Source: Zoogloeaceae bacterium | GTDB taxonomy: Bacteria > Pseudomonadota > Gammaproteobacteria > Burkholderiales > Rhodocyclaceae | NCBI GenBank assembly: GCA_031267345.1 | Contig: JAIRZG010000030.1 | Coordinates: 1 to 8,941 of the forward strand | Reading direction: 5' to 3' | DNA: 8,941 nucleotides | Shown here: positions 1-7,381 of the stretch, in pieces | How the letters are laid out: the number at the start of each line of letters is the position of its first letter | How positions within the stretch are numbered: position 1 is the first letter of the stretch | The notes under the pieces: model-generated | Seen by the model: only the letters and a program-made list of their open reading frames with translations | What the model was told of the DNA's origin: nothing | Databases searched by the model: none | Program-made: the position numbers and the translations under genes

Positions 1-63
1 AAAGCGGTTATGCACCGGATTGCAAATCCGAGTTGGTCGGTTCGACTCCGGCTCGCGCCTCCA
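1..63 (+). tRNA. tRNA-Cys (GCA), 5' end outside the window
   Basis: This is the 3' part of a cysteine tRNA. The anticodon loop TTGCAAA (20-26) carries anticodon GCA at 22-24. The T arm GTCGG-TTCGACT-CCGGC follows, and the gene encodes its own CCA end at 61-63. The 3' acceptor strand CGCGCC plus discriminator T fits the usual GGCGCG 5' end of bacterial tRNA-Cys, which lies before the window. The anticodon stem has an apparent C15-A31 mismatch at its outermost pair and the T stem has one G-U pair; otherwise it looks functional. tRNA genes are frequent integration sites, but I saw no second copy of its 3' end in the window. Confidence 0.93.
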
Positions 64-68
64 TCCTT

Positions 69-99
69 AAGCCCTTGATTTCAAGGGCTTTTTCTTTTT
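69..99 (+). terminator. Rho-independent terminator of the tRNA-Cys gene
   Basis: AAGCCCTT (69-76) and AAGGGCTT (83-90) form a perfect 8-bp stem, extendable by two pairs into the loop sequence GATTTC. It is followed by a T-rich run (89-99, one C interruption). It begins six bases after the tRNA CCA end, so it ends the tRNA transcript and separates it from the large gene downstream. Confidence 0.92.
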
Positions 100-146
100 G
101 GGGGTGGGCAACGGCATAAGGACGAAGGCGCGCGAGAGCAGGTTGG

Positions 147-176
147 TCGGACTGGGTCGCACTGAATCGCACTGGA
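147..176. repeat. Three 10-bp tandem units in the upstream region
   Basis: Units TCGGACTGGG (147-156), TCGCACTGAA (157-166) and TCGCACTGGA (167-176) share the core TCGSACTG with a strict 10-bp period, close to one helical turn. The array lies in the 207-bp stretch (100-306) without a convincing gene. It could be an array of protein-binding half-sites or simple slippage; the sequence does not distinguish these. Confidence 0.55.
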
Positions 177-267
177 GTGAGCGCAATGGCGTGGTTGGGA
201 GAAAGTTGACGGGGGATGAGGAAAAAGGAGAAGATGGGGGGTGTAACCCTTTACCTTCCGGTTCCTT

Positions 268-273
268 TATAAT
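268..273 (+). promoter_or_regulatory. -10-like element upstream of the helicase gene
   Basis: A perfect TATAAT hexamer lies 33 bp before the start codon at 307. No good -35 hexamer exists at 16-18 bp upstream (245-250 is AACCCT) and there is no TG extension, so an activator or an alternative promoter may be involved. It directly abuts the palindrome at 273-288. Confidence 0.45.
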
Positions 274-288
274 TTATCGCATGATAAA
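273..288. promoter_or_regulatory. Palindrome, possible operator of the helicase gene
   Basis: TTTATC-GCAT-GATAAA is a perfect 6-bp inverted repeat with a 4-bp spacer. It overlaps the last base of the TATAAT element and the expected transcription start, 18 bp before the start codon. That is a classic location for a repressor site. It does not match the LexA consensus CTGT-N8-ACAG. The binding protein is unknown; the nearby XRE protein is one candidate. Confidence 0.4.
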
Positions 289-306
289 CGTAATAAAGTC
301 ATTTGC

Positions 307-3300
307 ATGACGTATAGCGCTGACCAGGCAAAGGCACGATGTCTGTGTCTGGACATCGAAACCGCGCGACAGGATCGCACTGTTTTGCGCGAGTTAGGCG
401 CTTATCGACCTGATCTGGATGCGCGCCTCAAGTTGTCCGGGAAATCCTTGAATCTCGTGGCTCGCCTGGACGAATTGACCGCAGGCGCGGCCTTTGTGCT
501 CGGCCACAACCTCATCGCCTTCGATCAACCCGCGCTGGCAAAACTGTATCCAGGTTTGGCGCTGCATCGCTTGCCATTGATCGACACGCTCGAACTTTCG
601 CCGATTGCTTTTCCGCAGAATCCCTATCATCGGCTGGTCAAGGATTACAAACTCTGCGCCACGACCCGCAACGATCCTGTCCGCGACGCCGAACTGGCGT
701 ATGAACTGTTCATCGACCAGCAGCAAGCGCTGCGGGAACGGGTTCGCGCGCGTCCAGACGAAGCGCTGTGCCTGCACTATCTGCTCGCGCCCGAAAACGG
801 CAAGGGGGTGGCGAATTTTTTCGCTGCCTTGCGCCGGAGCCTGCGCCCCGACTTGTCAGAAACCATTGCAGCCTGGCAACGTGCAACCGAAGGCAAAGTC
901 TGTATAACAGCGCAAAGCCGCTTGCTTCAAGAATGGCTACCTGATCCTGAATGGCGCAAACCACTCGCCTACGCACTTGCCTGGCTCCGGGTTGCGGGCG
1001 GTAATTCCGTTTTACCGCCTTGGGTGGGGCACGCTTTTCCACGCACCAAAGAACTCATCCACGCGCTGCGCGACATGCCTTGTGATGATCCGGCGTGCGT
1101 TTGGTGCCGCGAACAGCATCCGCTGGATGTCCTGTTACCGCGCTATTTTCCGGGCATTACCCGTTTTCGCAGCACACCGACGGCGGTGAATGGACGCAGT
1201 CTGCAACAGGCCATCGTGGAAAACGGTATGGCGGGCAAGTCCACGCTGGCCATCCTGCCGACCGGGGGCGGCAAATCCCTGTGCTATCAATTGCCCGCCC
1301 TGGCGCATTATTACCGTAGCGGTAGCCTGACGGTCGTGGTATCGCCCTTGCAGTCGCTGATGAAAGACCAGGTCGACAACCTGGAAGCGCGTGGTATTAC
1401 CTGTGCCGGTTATCTGAACAGCTTGCTGATGCCCATGGAACGGCGCGCCATGCTGGAAAAATTGCGCCTCGGTGACCTGGGGCTGATTTTTGTCGCGCCT
1501 GAACAGTTCCGCAGCACGGCCTTCACCAACGCTTTGGCGCACCGCGAAATTGCCGCCTGGGTATTTGATGAGGCGCACTGTCTCTCCAAATGGGGGCACG
1601 ACTTCCGCCCCGATTACCTCTACGTCTCGCGCTTCATCAAGCGCTGGCAGAAGGACAAACCTTCGCCGGTGTTTTGTTTCACCGCCACCGCCAAGCCCGA
1701 TGTGGTGGAAGATATTTGCGCGCATTTCAAAAAGCGCCTGGCGATTGCGCTGGAATGCCTGGAAGGCGGCGTCAGCCGCGACAATCTGGATTACACGGTG
1801 CGCGCAGTCCCTGCCCAGGGAAAATATGGCGAAACCCTGCGTCTGTTACAGGAGGCTTTGCGCGAGGAAGGCGGCGCCATTGTGTTTTGCGCCCGCCAGA
1901 AAACAACCGAGGAACTCGCTGCTTTCCTGAAAGACGCCGGACTGGATTGCGCGTATTTTCACGGCGGGATGCCTGCGGAAAACAAGCGTGCCGTACAGGA
2001 GGATTTTATTGCCGGACGGCTGCGGGTTATCGCCGCCACCAACGCCTTTGGCATGGGGGTCGACAAGTCCGATGTGCGCATCGTCATTCACCTCGATACG
2101 CCGGGTTCATTGGAAAACTATTTGCAGGAAGCCGGACGCGCCGGGCGCGATCAGGAATTGGCGCGCTGCATCCTGCTCTATGACGAAGATACCGATCCCA
2201 ACGTGCAGTTTCGGCTGCTGAGGAATTCGTGCCTCACCCAACACGATATTCAGACCATCCTGAAAGCCTTGCGTGCCATCGAGAGAAAAGACAGGAGCAC
2301 GGGCGATGTCGTGGTCACCAGCGGGGAAATCCTGCTGGAAACGACTGATCGGCACGGCATCGACCCGGAGGCGCGCGATGCCGACACCAAGGTGCGTATC
2401 GCTGTAGCCTGGCTGGAGGAAGCGCGCCTGCTGGAACGCCACGAAAATCACACCCGTGTTTTTCCGGGCAGCCTGCTGGTCGCCAATCTGGAGGAAGCGC
2501 GTGAGCGTTTGCGCCGCAAGCTGGGCGCGAAGACCGACATTGAATCTTATATTCAGGTATTGGGGGCGCTCATCCAGACAGAGGACGACGAAGGGCTGTC
2601 TACCGACGACCTGATGCTGGCGACGGGCAAGGATTCGCATACCCTTCAGACCATGCTGCGCGAGCTTGACCGATGGGGATTACTGTCGAACGACGCCGAA
2701 ATCGGCGTCACTTTCTACCAGAAACCGGACACCGCCGAACGTCTGGATGCGCTCGCCCACATCGAAGACGCGCTCCTCGCCACCCTGCGCGAAGAAGCTC
2801 CGGATGCTGATCGGGAAAGCTGGCAAACGCTGCATGTACGTCGCCTGTGCGATACCCTGCGCCGCGCAATATACAAAAATACGCAAATCGACTTCGATCC
2901 CGGCAAACTCACCCGCCTCTTGAAATCCTTTGCCGAACCCTTTGGCGAAAGCACGGGCCAGCGCGGCTTTTTCGCCCTGCGTCCGGGTGGTCTGGATCAT
3001 CGTTCTATTCGTCTGCTGCGCGGTTGGCAGGAAATCGAGTTGATTCGCGCACGTAGAATGCGGCTTGCCCGCGCCCTGGTGAGCTACTTTCAGAAAATGC
3101 GCCAAGGCAACAATCTGCTGGTCACCTGCAAACAGGGCGCGCTGGAAGCAGAATTGCAAGCCGATCTGACCCTCTCTGATCTCGACATCAAAAATTGGGA
3201 TGTCGCCCTGTCCGCCGCCCTGCTCTATCTGGACGCCAACGAGGTGCTGCATCTGGCGCGCGGCAAAGCCGTATTTCGCGCCGCAATGAAGATTCAACTC

Positions 3301-5526
3301 AATACGGAAGCGCGGCAACGCCGATTCAATAAATCCGATTATGACGAACTGGCGCTGCACTATCAGGACAAAATCATGCAGGTGCATGTGATGGCTGAAT
3401 ACGCCAAACTCGGCATCTGCAAAATTCAGGCCGCGATGGCCTTCATTGTTGATTACTTCAGCCTTGATCGCGCGGAATTCATCCGGCGCCATTTTGCCGG
3501 ACGTAAGGATGTGTTGAAGATGGCGACCACGGAAGCAGCGCACCGGCGCATCCTCACCGAACTCGCCAACCCGGAACAGCAGGCCATTGTCGCCGCGCCG
3601 CGCGAAGGCAACCTGCTCATCCTCGCCGGCCCGGGCGCGGGCAAGACCAAAGTCATCGTGCACCGGATCGCCTGGTTGCTGCGCGAATGTATGGTGTTGC
3701 CGGAAGAGATCATGGTGCTCGCCTACAACCGTTCGGCGGCGGCTGAAATCCGTCGGCGTCTTTGGGGACTGGTCAGTGTGGACGCCGCCGGCGTGGTCGT
3801 GCAAACCCTGCATGGTCTCGCCATGCGCCTGATCGGCGTGAGTTGCGCGGTCGCCAGTGAACAGGGTGAACCACTTGATGACGAGTTCTTCGCCAACATC
3901 ATCGTTCGCGCGACCGCTTCGCTGCGTGCCGCCGAACAGGGGGAAGCAAACGACGATGACATTGCCGCCCCTTCCCTCGCCCGTGACCGTCTGTTGGCGG
4001 GGCTGCGCTTCCTTCTGGTCGACGAATATCAGGACATCAACGCGGATCATTACAACCTGATCAGCGCACTCGCCGGACGCACCCTGCAAACGGAAGAAGA
4101 TCGCCTGGCGATCATGGTGGTTGGCGACGACGACCAGAATATTTACAGCTACAACAACACAAGCGCGCACTACATCCGCCAGTTTGAAAAAGACTACCAA
4201 GCCCGTCGCTACAGCCTGATCGAAAACTACCGTTCCACCGCGCACATCATTCACGCCGCCAATCAGGTCATCGCCCCCGCCCGTGACCGCATGAAACGGG
4301 ATCAGGAAATCCGCGTCGACCACGCCCGCCGCGAACAACCGGAAGGCGACGTATGGACGACTGCGCGCGACCCGATTACAGCAGGTCGGGTGCACGTACT
4401 GGAAGTGCCTGCCGCCCCGATGCAGGAAGCGAGCATGGCTCTGGATGAACTGCAACGCCTGTACGCATTGCTCACGAACAGCAAGGGGGCGGAACACAGT
4501 GGACAATGGGGTCGCTTCGCCGTCATCGCCCGCTATTGGGAAGACCTTGCGGCGCTCGCCATCCTGTGCCGCCAGCGTGGCATCCCCGCAGAACTCGTGC
4601 GCGATACAACAACGATCAAACTCTACGAAACCCGCGAAGGTTTTGCGCTGCGCGCCCTACTCGCCGGTGAGCGGCGCAATCCACCCCGGCGACATCTCAA
4701 GTTGCGCTCTGGCGCGCTGGGTCGCTGGTTTCATCGCTGTTACGGACTGCCCACGAATGCCTGGATCGACCACCCCTTGCGTGCCGCCCTGGCGCGATTC
4801 ATCAGCGAAAGTGATACAGCGGACAAAAATTACGAACTGGTCGCGGACGACCTGATTGAAGCACTGTACGAATTCGGCGCAGGAACCCGCAGTACCGATG
4901 CCGACAACATGCCCATGCCGCTACTGACCGCACACCGCACCAAAGGTCTGGAATTTGACCATGTACTGATCCTGGACGCCGGAAGCTGGAAAGAAAGCAA
5001 GGATGAACGCAAGGACGACGAACGACGGCTCTACTACGTCGCCATGACCCGCGCCCGCCACACGCTGACCCTGTGCGAAATCGCAGGCAGGCGCCATCCC
5101 TTCATCCGTGACGCTGGCATCCTGCCGCTACGCACACGCCCCTGCCCGACAACGGTCGACCGGACGCCCCTGCCGCGCACCTTCACCTGTAACCCGGAAA
5201 AAATCGTCCTGTCCTGGCCGGGCCACTTCGCCAAAACCAAACCCATCCACCGCGCCATCGCCGCTCTGGAAGTCGGCGACGCGCTCACCCTGCAAGCCAG
5301 AAGCGACGGCAAACCCGGCTGGGAACTCGCCGATACTTCCGGTACGCCAGTCGGTCGCATGGCGTCCAAATTCCAGCCTCCAGAAGGAAAAATCCTCGCC
5401 GCCCGTGTCGCCGTCATCCTCACCCGCCACGCCCGCCCCAACGAAAACACGCGTGTTAAACGCTGGGAACTGGTCTTGCCGGAGTTTGATTATTTCCCGG
5501 AAGCGGCGGCGGGTTCCTGTATCTGA
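307..5526 (+). CDS. Exonuclease-like / RecQ helicase / UvrD helicase fusion protein
   Basis: This is a 1739-residue multidomain DNA-processing enzyme, predicted to be cytoplasmic and ATP-driven. Residues ~10-135 resemble a DEDD exonuclease: D16-I-E18, H67-N-L-I-A-F-D73, and D127 in NDPVRDAE. A C259-X4-C264-X2-C267-X3-H271 cluster follows. Residues ~290-620 are a RecQ-type SF2 core: LPTGGGKS Walker A (K323), D421-E-A-H, FTATA near 457-462, and QEAGRAGRD at 607-615. The four-cysteine zinc motif of classical RecQ is absent. Residues ~640-1080 are helical, with winged-helix-like stretches. Residues ~1085-1590 are a UvrD/Rep-type SF1 core: AGPGAGKT (K1113), DEYQD (1239-1243), GDDDQNIY (1273-1280), TAHRTKGLEFDHV (1541-1553) and VAMTRAR (to 1584). 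A small beta-rich tail spans ~1639-1730. The start is supported by D16 lying close behind it, but the Shine-Dalgarno sequence is poor. Opposite helicase polarities (3'-5' in both families) and joint action are inference; repair or anti-phage defence are possible roles. Confidence 0.95.
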   Translation: MTYSADQAKARCLCLDIETARQDRTVLRELGAYRPDLDARLKLSGKSLNLVARLDELTAGAAFVLGHNLIAFDQPALAKLYPGLALHRLPLIDTLELSPIAFPQNPYHRLVKDYKLCATTRNDPVRDAELAYELFIDQQQALRERVRARPDEALCLHYLLAPENGKGVANFFAALRRSLRPDLSETIAAWQRATEGKVCITAQSRLLQEWLPDPEWRKPLAYALAWLRVAGGNSVLPPWVGHAFPRTKELIHALRDMPCDDPACVWCREQHPLDVLLPRYFPGITRFRSTPTAVNGRSLQQAIVENGMAGKSTLAILPTGGGKSLCYQLPALAHYYRSGSLTVVVSPLQSLMKDQVDNLEARGITCAGYLNSLLMPMERRAMLEKLRLGDLGLIFVAPEQFRSTAFTNALAHREIAAWVFDEAHCLSKWGHDFRPDYLYVSRFIKRWQKDKPSPVFCFTATAKPDVVEDICAHFKKRLAIALECLEGGVSRDNLDYTVRAVPAQGKYGETLRLLQEALREEGGAIVFCARQKTTEELAAFLKDAGLDCAYFHGGMPAENKRAVQEDFIAGRLRVIAATNAFGMGVDKSDVRIVIHLDTPGSLENYLQEAGRAGRDQELARCILLYDEDTDPNVQFRLLRNSCLTQHDIQTILKALRAIERKDRSTGDVVVTSGEILLETTDRHGIDPEARDADTKVRIAVAWLEEARLLERHENHTRVFPGSLLVANLEEARERLRRKLGAKTDIESYIQVLGALIQTEDDEGLSTDDLMLATGKDSHTLQTMLRELDRWGLLSNDAEIGVTFYQKPDTAERLDALAHIEDALLATLREEAPDADRESWQTLHVRRLCDTLRRAIYKNTQIDFDPGKLTRLLKSFAEPFGESTGQRGFFALRPGGLDHRSIRLLRGWQEIELIRARRMRLARALVSYFQKMRQGNNLLVTCKQGALEAELQADLTLSDLDIKNWDVALSAALLYLDANEVLHLARGKAVFRAAMKIQLNTEARQRRFNKSDYDELALHYQDKIMQVHVMAEYAKLGICKIQAAMAFIVDYFSLDRAEFIRRHFAGRKDVLKMATTEAAHRRILTELANPEQQAIVAAPREGNLLILAGPGAGKTKVIVHRIAWLLRECMVLPEEIMVLAYNRSAAAEIRRRLWGLVSVDAAGVVVQTLHGLAMRLIGVSCAVASEQGEPLDDEFFANIIVRATASLRAAEQGEANDDDIAAPSLARDRLLAGLRFLLVDEYQDINADHYNLISALAGRTLQTEEDRLAIMVVGDDDQNIYSYNNTSAHYIRQFEKDYQARRYSLIENYRSTAHIIHAANQVIAPARDRMKRDQEIRVDHARREQPEGDVWTTARDPITAGRVHVLEVPAAPMQEASMALDELQRLYALLTNSKGAEHSGQWGRFAVIARYWEDLAALAILCRQRGIPAELVRDTTTIKLYETREGFALRALLAGERRNPPRRHLKLRSGALGRWFHRCYGLPTNAWIDHPLRAALARFISESDTADKNYELVADDLIEALYEFGAGTRSTDADNMPMPLLTAHRTKGLEFDHVLILDAGSWKESKDERKDDERRLYYVAMTRARHTLTLCEIAGRRHPFIRDAGILPLRTRPCPTTVDRTPLPRTFTCNPEKIVLSWPGHFAKTKPIHRAIAALEVGDALTLQARSDGKPGWELADTSGTPVGRMASKFQPPEGKILAARVAVILTRHARPNENTRVKRWELVLPEFDYFPEAAAGSCI

Positions 5527-5581
5527 GTCAGGGTGTTTATATGCGGCAGTTCCATGCCGTTGCACGGAAATGCCTTGGTAA

Positions 5582-5591
5582 TATCCGGATA
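5582..5591. repeat. 10-bp perfect palindrome between convergent genes
   Basis: TATCCGGATA reads the same on both strands. It lies 56 bp past the stop codon of the helicase gene in the non-coding gap 5527-5666. No function is evident; a binding site is possible, and chance is also possible for a palindrome of this length. Confidence 0.4.
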
Positions 5592-5594
5592 CTT

Positions 5595-5651
5595 TGTTCG
5601 CCCGCCAGCGACTTGTCCGCCGCAAATGCCTTCGGAAAGCGCGGGCGAACA
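5595..5651. repeat. 11-bp inverted repeat, possible bidirectional termination hairpin
   Basis: TGTTCGCCCGC (5595-5605) and GCGGGCGAACA (5641-5651) are exact reverse complements separated by 35 bp. The structure lies between the ends of the helicase gene and the convergent XRE gene, where a terminator for both is expected. The stem is GC-rich and stable, but neither side is followed by a proper T run and the loop is long, so it is not a textbook intrinsic terminator. It could instead be a recombination or protein-binding site. Confidence 0.5.
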
Positions 5652-5666
5652 CCGTTTGCCCCAACA

Positions 5667-6014
5667 TCATCCCAATCTACGCGCGGCGGGCGGTTTTTCG
5701 ATACAGCGTCGCTTTGGCGGCGCCTGGGGAGAGATGACGCCCACTGCCGGATCGTCGGCCTGTACGAGCGGTTGTAACAATGACCATGCCGGTACGTCCA
5801 GCGCGCGCGCCAGGCGCTCGATATTGGAAAGGGAAACATTCCAGCGCGAGTGCTCTATGGCGGATACATAAGTACGATCCAGCTCGCACTCCATCGCCAG
5901 CCGCTCCTGCGACCAACCTTTTTCCACGCGCTTGAGACGAATCCAGTACGCCAGCACAGCACGCAGATTCGCCGGGTCGGGGAAGGCGGAAGGGGCAGAA
6001 AGTTTCGCAGACAT
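5667..6014 (-). CDS. XRE-family helix-turn-helix transcriptional regulator
   Basis: This 115-residue protein holds one HTH_3/XRE domain at residues ~18-80. The pattern is typical: LKRVEKGWSQERLAMECELD forms the first helices, DRTYVSAIEHSRWNVS (46-61) includes the recognition helix and turn, and NIERLARALDVPAWSLL closes the fold. Residues after ~85 are a basic, proline-rich tail of unknown role. There is no sensor or protease domain, so it would act as a simple DNA-binding repressor or activator. It is convergent with the helicase gene and divergent from terC with a 208-bp gap, so autoregulation and control of the ter operon are both plausible (inference). The Shine-Dalgarno sequence is weak (GGAT a few bases ahead of the start). 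I saw no toxin partner next to it. Confidence 0.88.
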   Translation of the reverse strand: MSAKLSAPSAFPDPANLRAVLAYWIRLKRVEKGWSQERLAMECELDRTYVSAIEHSRWNVSLSNIERLARALDVPAWSLLQPLVQADDPAVGVISPQAPPKRRCIEKPPAARRLG

Positions 6015-6033
6015 TGATCCGCATCATCAACGT

Positions 6034-6048
6034 ATGCTATATTTGCAT
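6034..6048. promoter_or_regulatory. Dyad in the XRE promoter region, possible autoregulatory site
   Basis: ATGC-TATATTT-GCAT is an inverted repeat with an AT-rich centre, 20 bp upstream of the XRE start codon on the minus strand. Its centre contains a -10-like TATAGC on the minus strand. XRE regulators often bind such short dyads over their own promoter. The rest of the 6015-6222 gap shows a 6-bp hairpin (GGCGAA 6135-6140 / TTCGCC 6147-6152) but no clear sigma-70 promoter for terC that I can support. Confidence 0.35.
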
Positions 6049-6222
6049 CCACGGAGTTTGCTTCACATATCGTAGGCATTTTGTGCGAACAACGTGTCGC
6101 CGCGCATGTGGCGCCTTCGGTTTACAGGAACTGCGGCGAACAGGTTTTCGCCATGACACGACACGCGGCAGCGTTGCGCCAACATGTTAATTGCATGACA
6201 TATCAACCAAAGGAAAAGGGTA

Positions 6223-7320
6223 ATGGAGCATTTTGGCTTTCCGTTGGAAACAATCGTCATTTTCTTTGTTGTAATTTTCGCGTCAGTCTATCTTGACCTT
6301 GTCGCGCACAAGAACGTCAAGGAAATCACACTTGGCGATGCGGCTAAATGGGCGGTCTTCTGGATAGGACTGGCGCTTTGTTTTTATGCCTATGTCTGGC
6401 TGCGCTTCAGCAAGGATTGGGCGGATTTGTACCTTGCGGGCTATGTGTTGGAAAAAAGCCTTTCGGTTGATAATCTGGTGGTATTTATTGCGATATTTGT
6501 TTCTTTTGGAATCAAGTCGCACTTACAGCATCGTATCTTGTATTGGGGGATTTTGGGCGCACTCGTATTTCGTGCAATTTTCGTCAAGATCGGGACAGCG
6601 TTGTTTCTTGCAAGTCCATGGGTTGGTTTTATTTTTGCAGTAGTTGTTTTCTGGAGCGCAATTCAAATGCTTAAAAGCGGTGATGACGAAGAGGAAATTG
6701 AAGATTATTCAAACCACAGGAGTGTCCGTTGGACGGGTAAATTACTGCCGATTTATACCCGCTTGCATTTTGAGCGCTTTTTTGTAAAACACAAGGAAAT
6801 ATTAGGCAATGATTCCGGCGCAGAAAACAAAATCGTAACCCGAAGTGGCATACTCTATGCTACACCTGCCTTTTTATGCCTGATGGTCATTGAAACATCG
6901 GACATTGCCTTTTCTTTTGATTCCGTGCCAGCCGTCATATCCGTGACACAGGAACCCCTTCTTGTTTATGCTGCGATGATTTTTGCCATACTGGGTTTGC
7001 GTACCCTGTATTTTGTCATTGCCGCGCTGAATCGTTATTTGGCGCACCTTGAAAAAGCAGTCATCGCGCTCCTGTTTTTTATCGCCGCAAAAATAGCGCT
7101 GCAATCGTGGAATAATATGGCGCGCTGGTCGGCGCCAGAAGACTGGCGGTGGCCACCATTTTCATCTGTTGCACGATTCTTTAACCAGCATATCAAGCCG
7201 GTGTTTATTGATACCGGATTCGATATTTCACCGGGGCAGAGTCTGACTGTCATTGTGAGTGTGTTGCTGATTGGGATGATTGCTTCCGTTATCTTTCCTG
7301 AAAAGCGGGAAGCAGCATGA
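6223..7320 (+). CDS. terC: TerC-family integral membrane protein
   Basis: This 365-residue polytopic membrane protein belongs to the TerC family, slightly longer than the ~320-350 residues that are common. Many hydrophobic segments are visible, e.g. residues 9-24, 43-62, 83-97 and several between 100 and 320. The family signature sites are present: E77-KSLSV-D83-N84 in one membrane segment and E224-T-S-D227-IAFSF-D233-SVPA in another, whose acidic residues are thought to bind metal. A charged cytoplasmic loop with DDEEEIED follows residue ~148. Family members act in tellurite resistance and in manganese export or metal loading of secreted proteins. The start is supported by AAGGAAAAGGG just upstream. 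It leads the Ter gene run; terD follows 61 bp later. Its base composition is visibly more AT-rich than the helicase gene. Confidence 0.95.
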   Translation: MEHFGFPLETIVIFFVVIFASVYLDLVAHKNVKEITLGDAAKWAVFWIGLALCFYAYVWLRFSKDWADLYLAGYVLEKSLSVDNLVVFIAIFVSFGIKSHLQHRILYWGILGALVFRAIFVKIGTALFLASPWVGFIFAVVVFWSAIQMLKSGDDEEEIEDYSNHRSVRWTGKLLPIYTRLHFERFFVKHKEILGNDSGAENKIVTRSGILYATPAFLCLMVIETSDIAFSFDSVPAVISVTQEPLLVYAAMIFAILGLRTLYFVIAALNRYLAHLEKAVIALLFFIAAKIALQSWNNMARWSAPEDWRWPPFSSVARFFNQHIKPVFIDTGFDISPGQSLTVIVSVLLIGMIASVIFPEKREAA

Positions 7321-7370
7321 CGAGTGTCACCACAAATCAGATTCAATCTTTTTTTGACCTGTTGATTCAT

Positions 7371-7375
7371 AGGAG
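7371..7375 (+). promoter_or_regulatory. Ribosome-binding site of terD
   Basis: AGGAG lies six bases before the ATG at 7382. The strong match fixes the start codon of terD and indicates efficient translation of this gene independently of terC. Confidence 0.85.
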
Positions 7376-7381
7376 TTCATC

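Noticed and set aside
1..63. tRNA-Cys 3' end as a used attachment site
   Set aside because: No integrase gene and no repeated tRNA 3' segment could be found within the window, so integration here is only a possibility.
147..176. CRISPR array
   Set aside because: Units are 10 bp and directly adjacent with no spacers, so this is a short tandem repeat.
98..310. 70-residue open frame between the tRNA terminator and the helicase gene
   Set aside because: It begins within the terminator T run, has no Shine-Dalgarno sequence, is of low-complexity basic composition and covers the promoter of the next gene.
2680..4506. 608-residue open frame on the minus strand inside the helicase gene
   Set aside because: The plus-strand frame carries the conserved UvrD and RecQ-associated regions throughout; the minus-strand product has no recognisable motif and is an antisense shadow of high-GC coding DNA.
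5533..5871. 112-residue plus-strand frame antisense to the XRE gene
   Set aside because: No recognisable domain and mostly opposite a clear helix-turn-helix coding sequence.
6015..6222. Manganese (yybP-ykoY) riboswitch ahead of terC
   Set aside because: This riboswitch often precedes TerC-family genes, but I see no GGGGAGUA-type conserved loop; only a 6-bp hairpin (6135-6152) is visible.
6081..6296. 71-residue frame overlapping the terC start
   Set aside because: It overlaps terC in another frame without a ribosome-binding site, while terC has strong family motifs and a good Shine-Dalgarno sequence.
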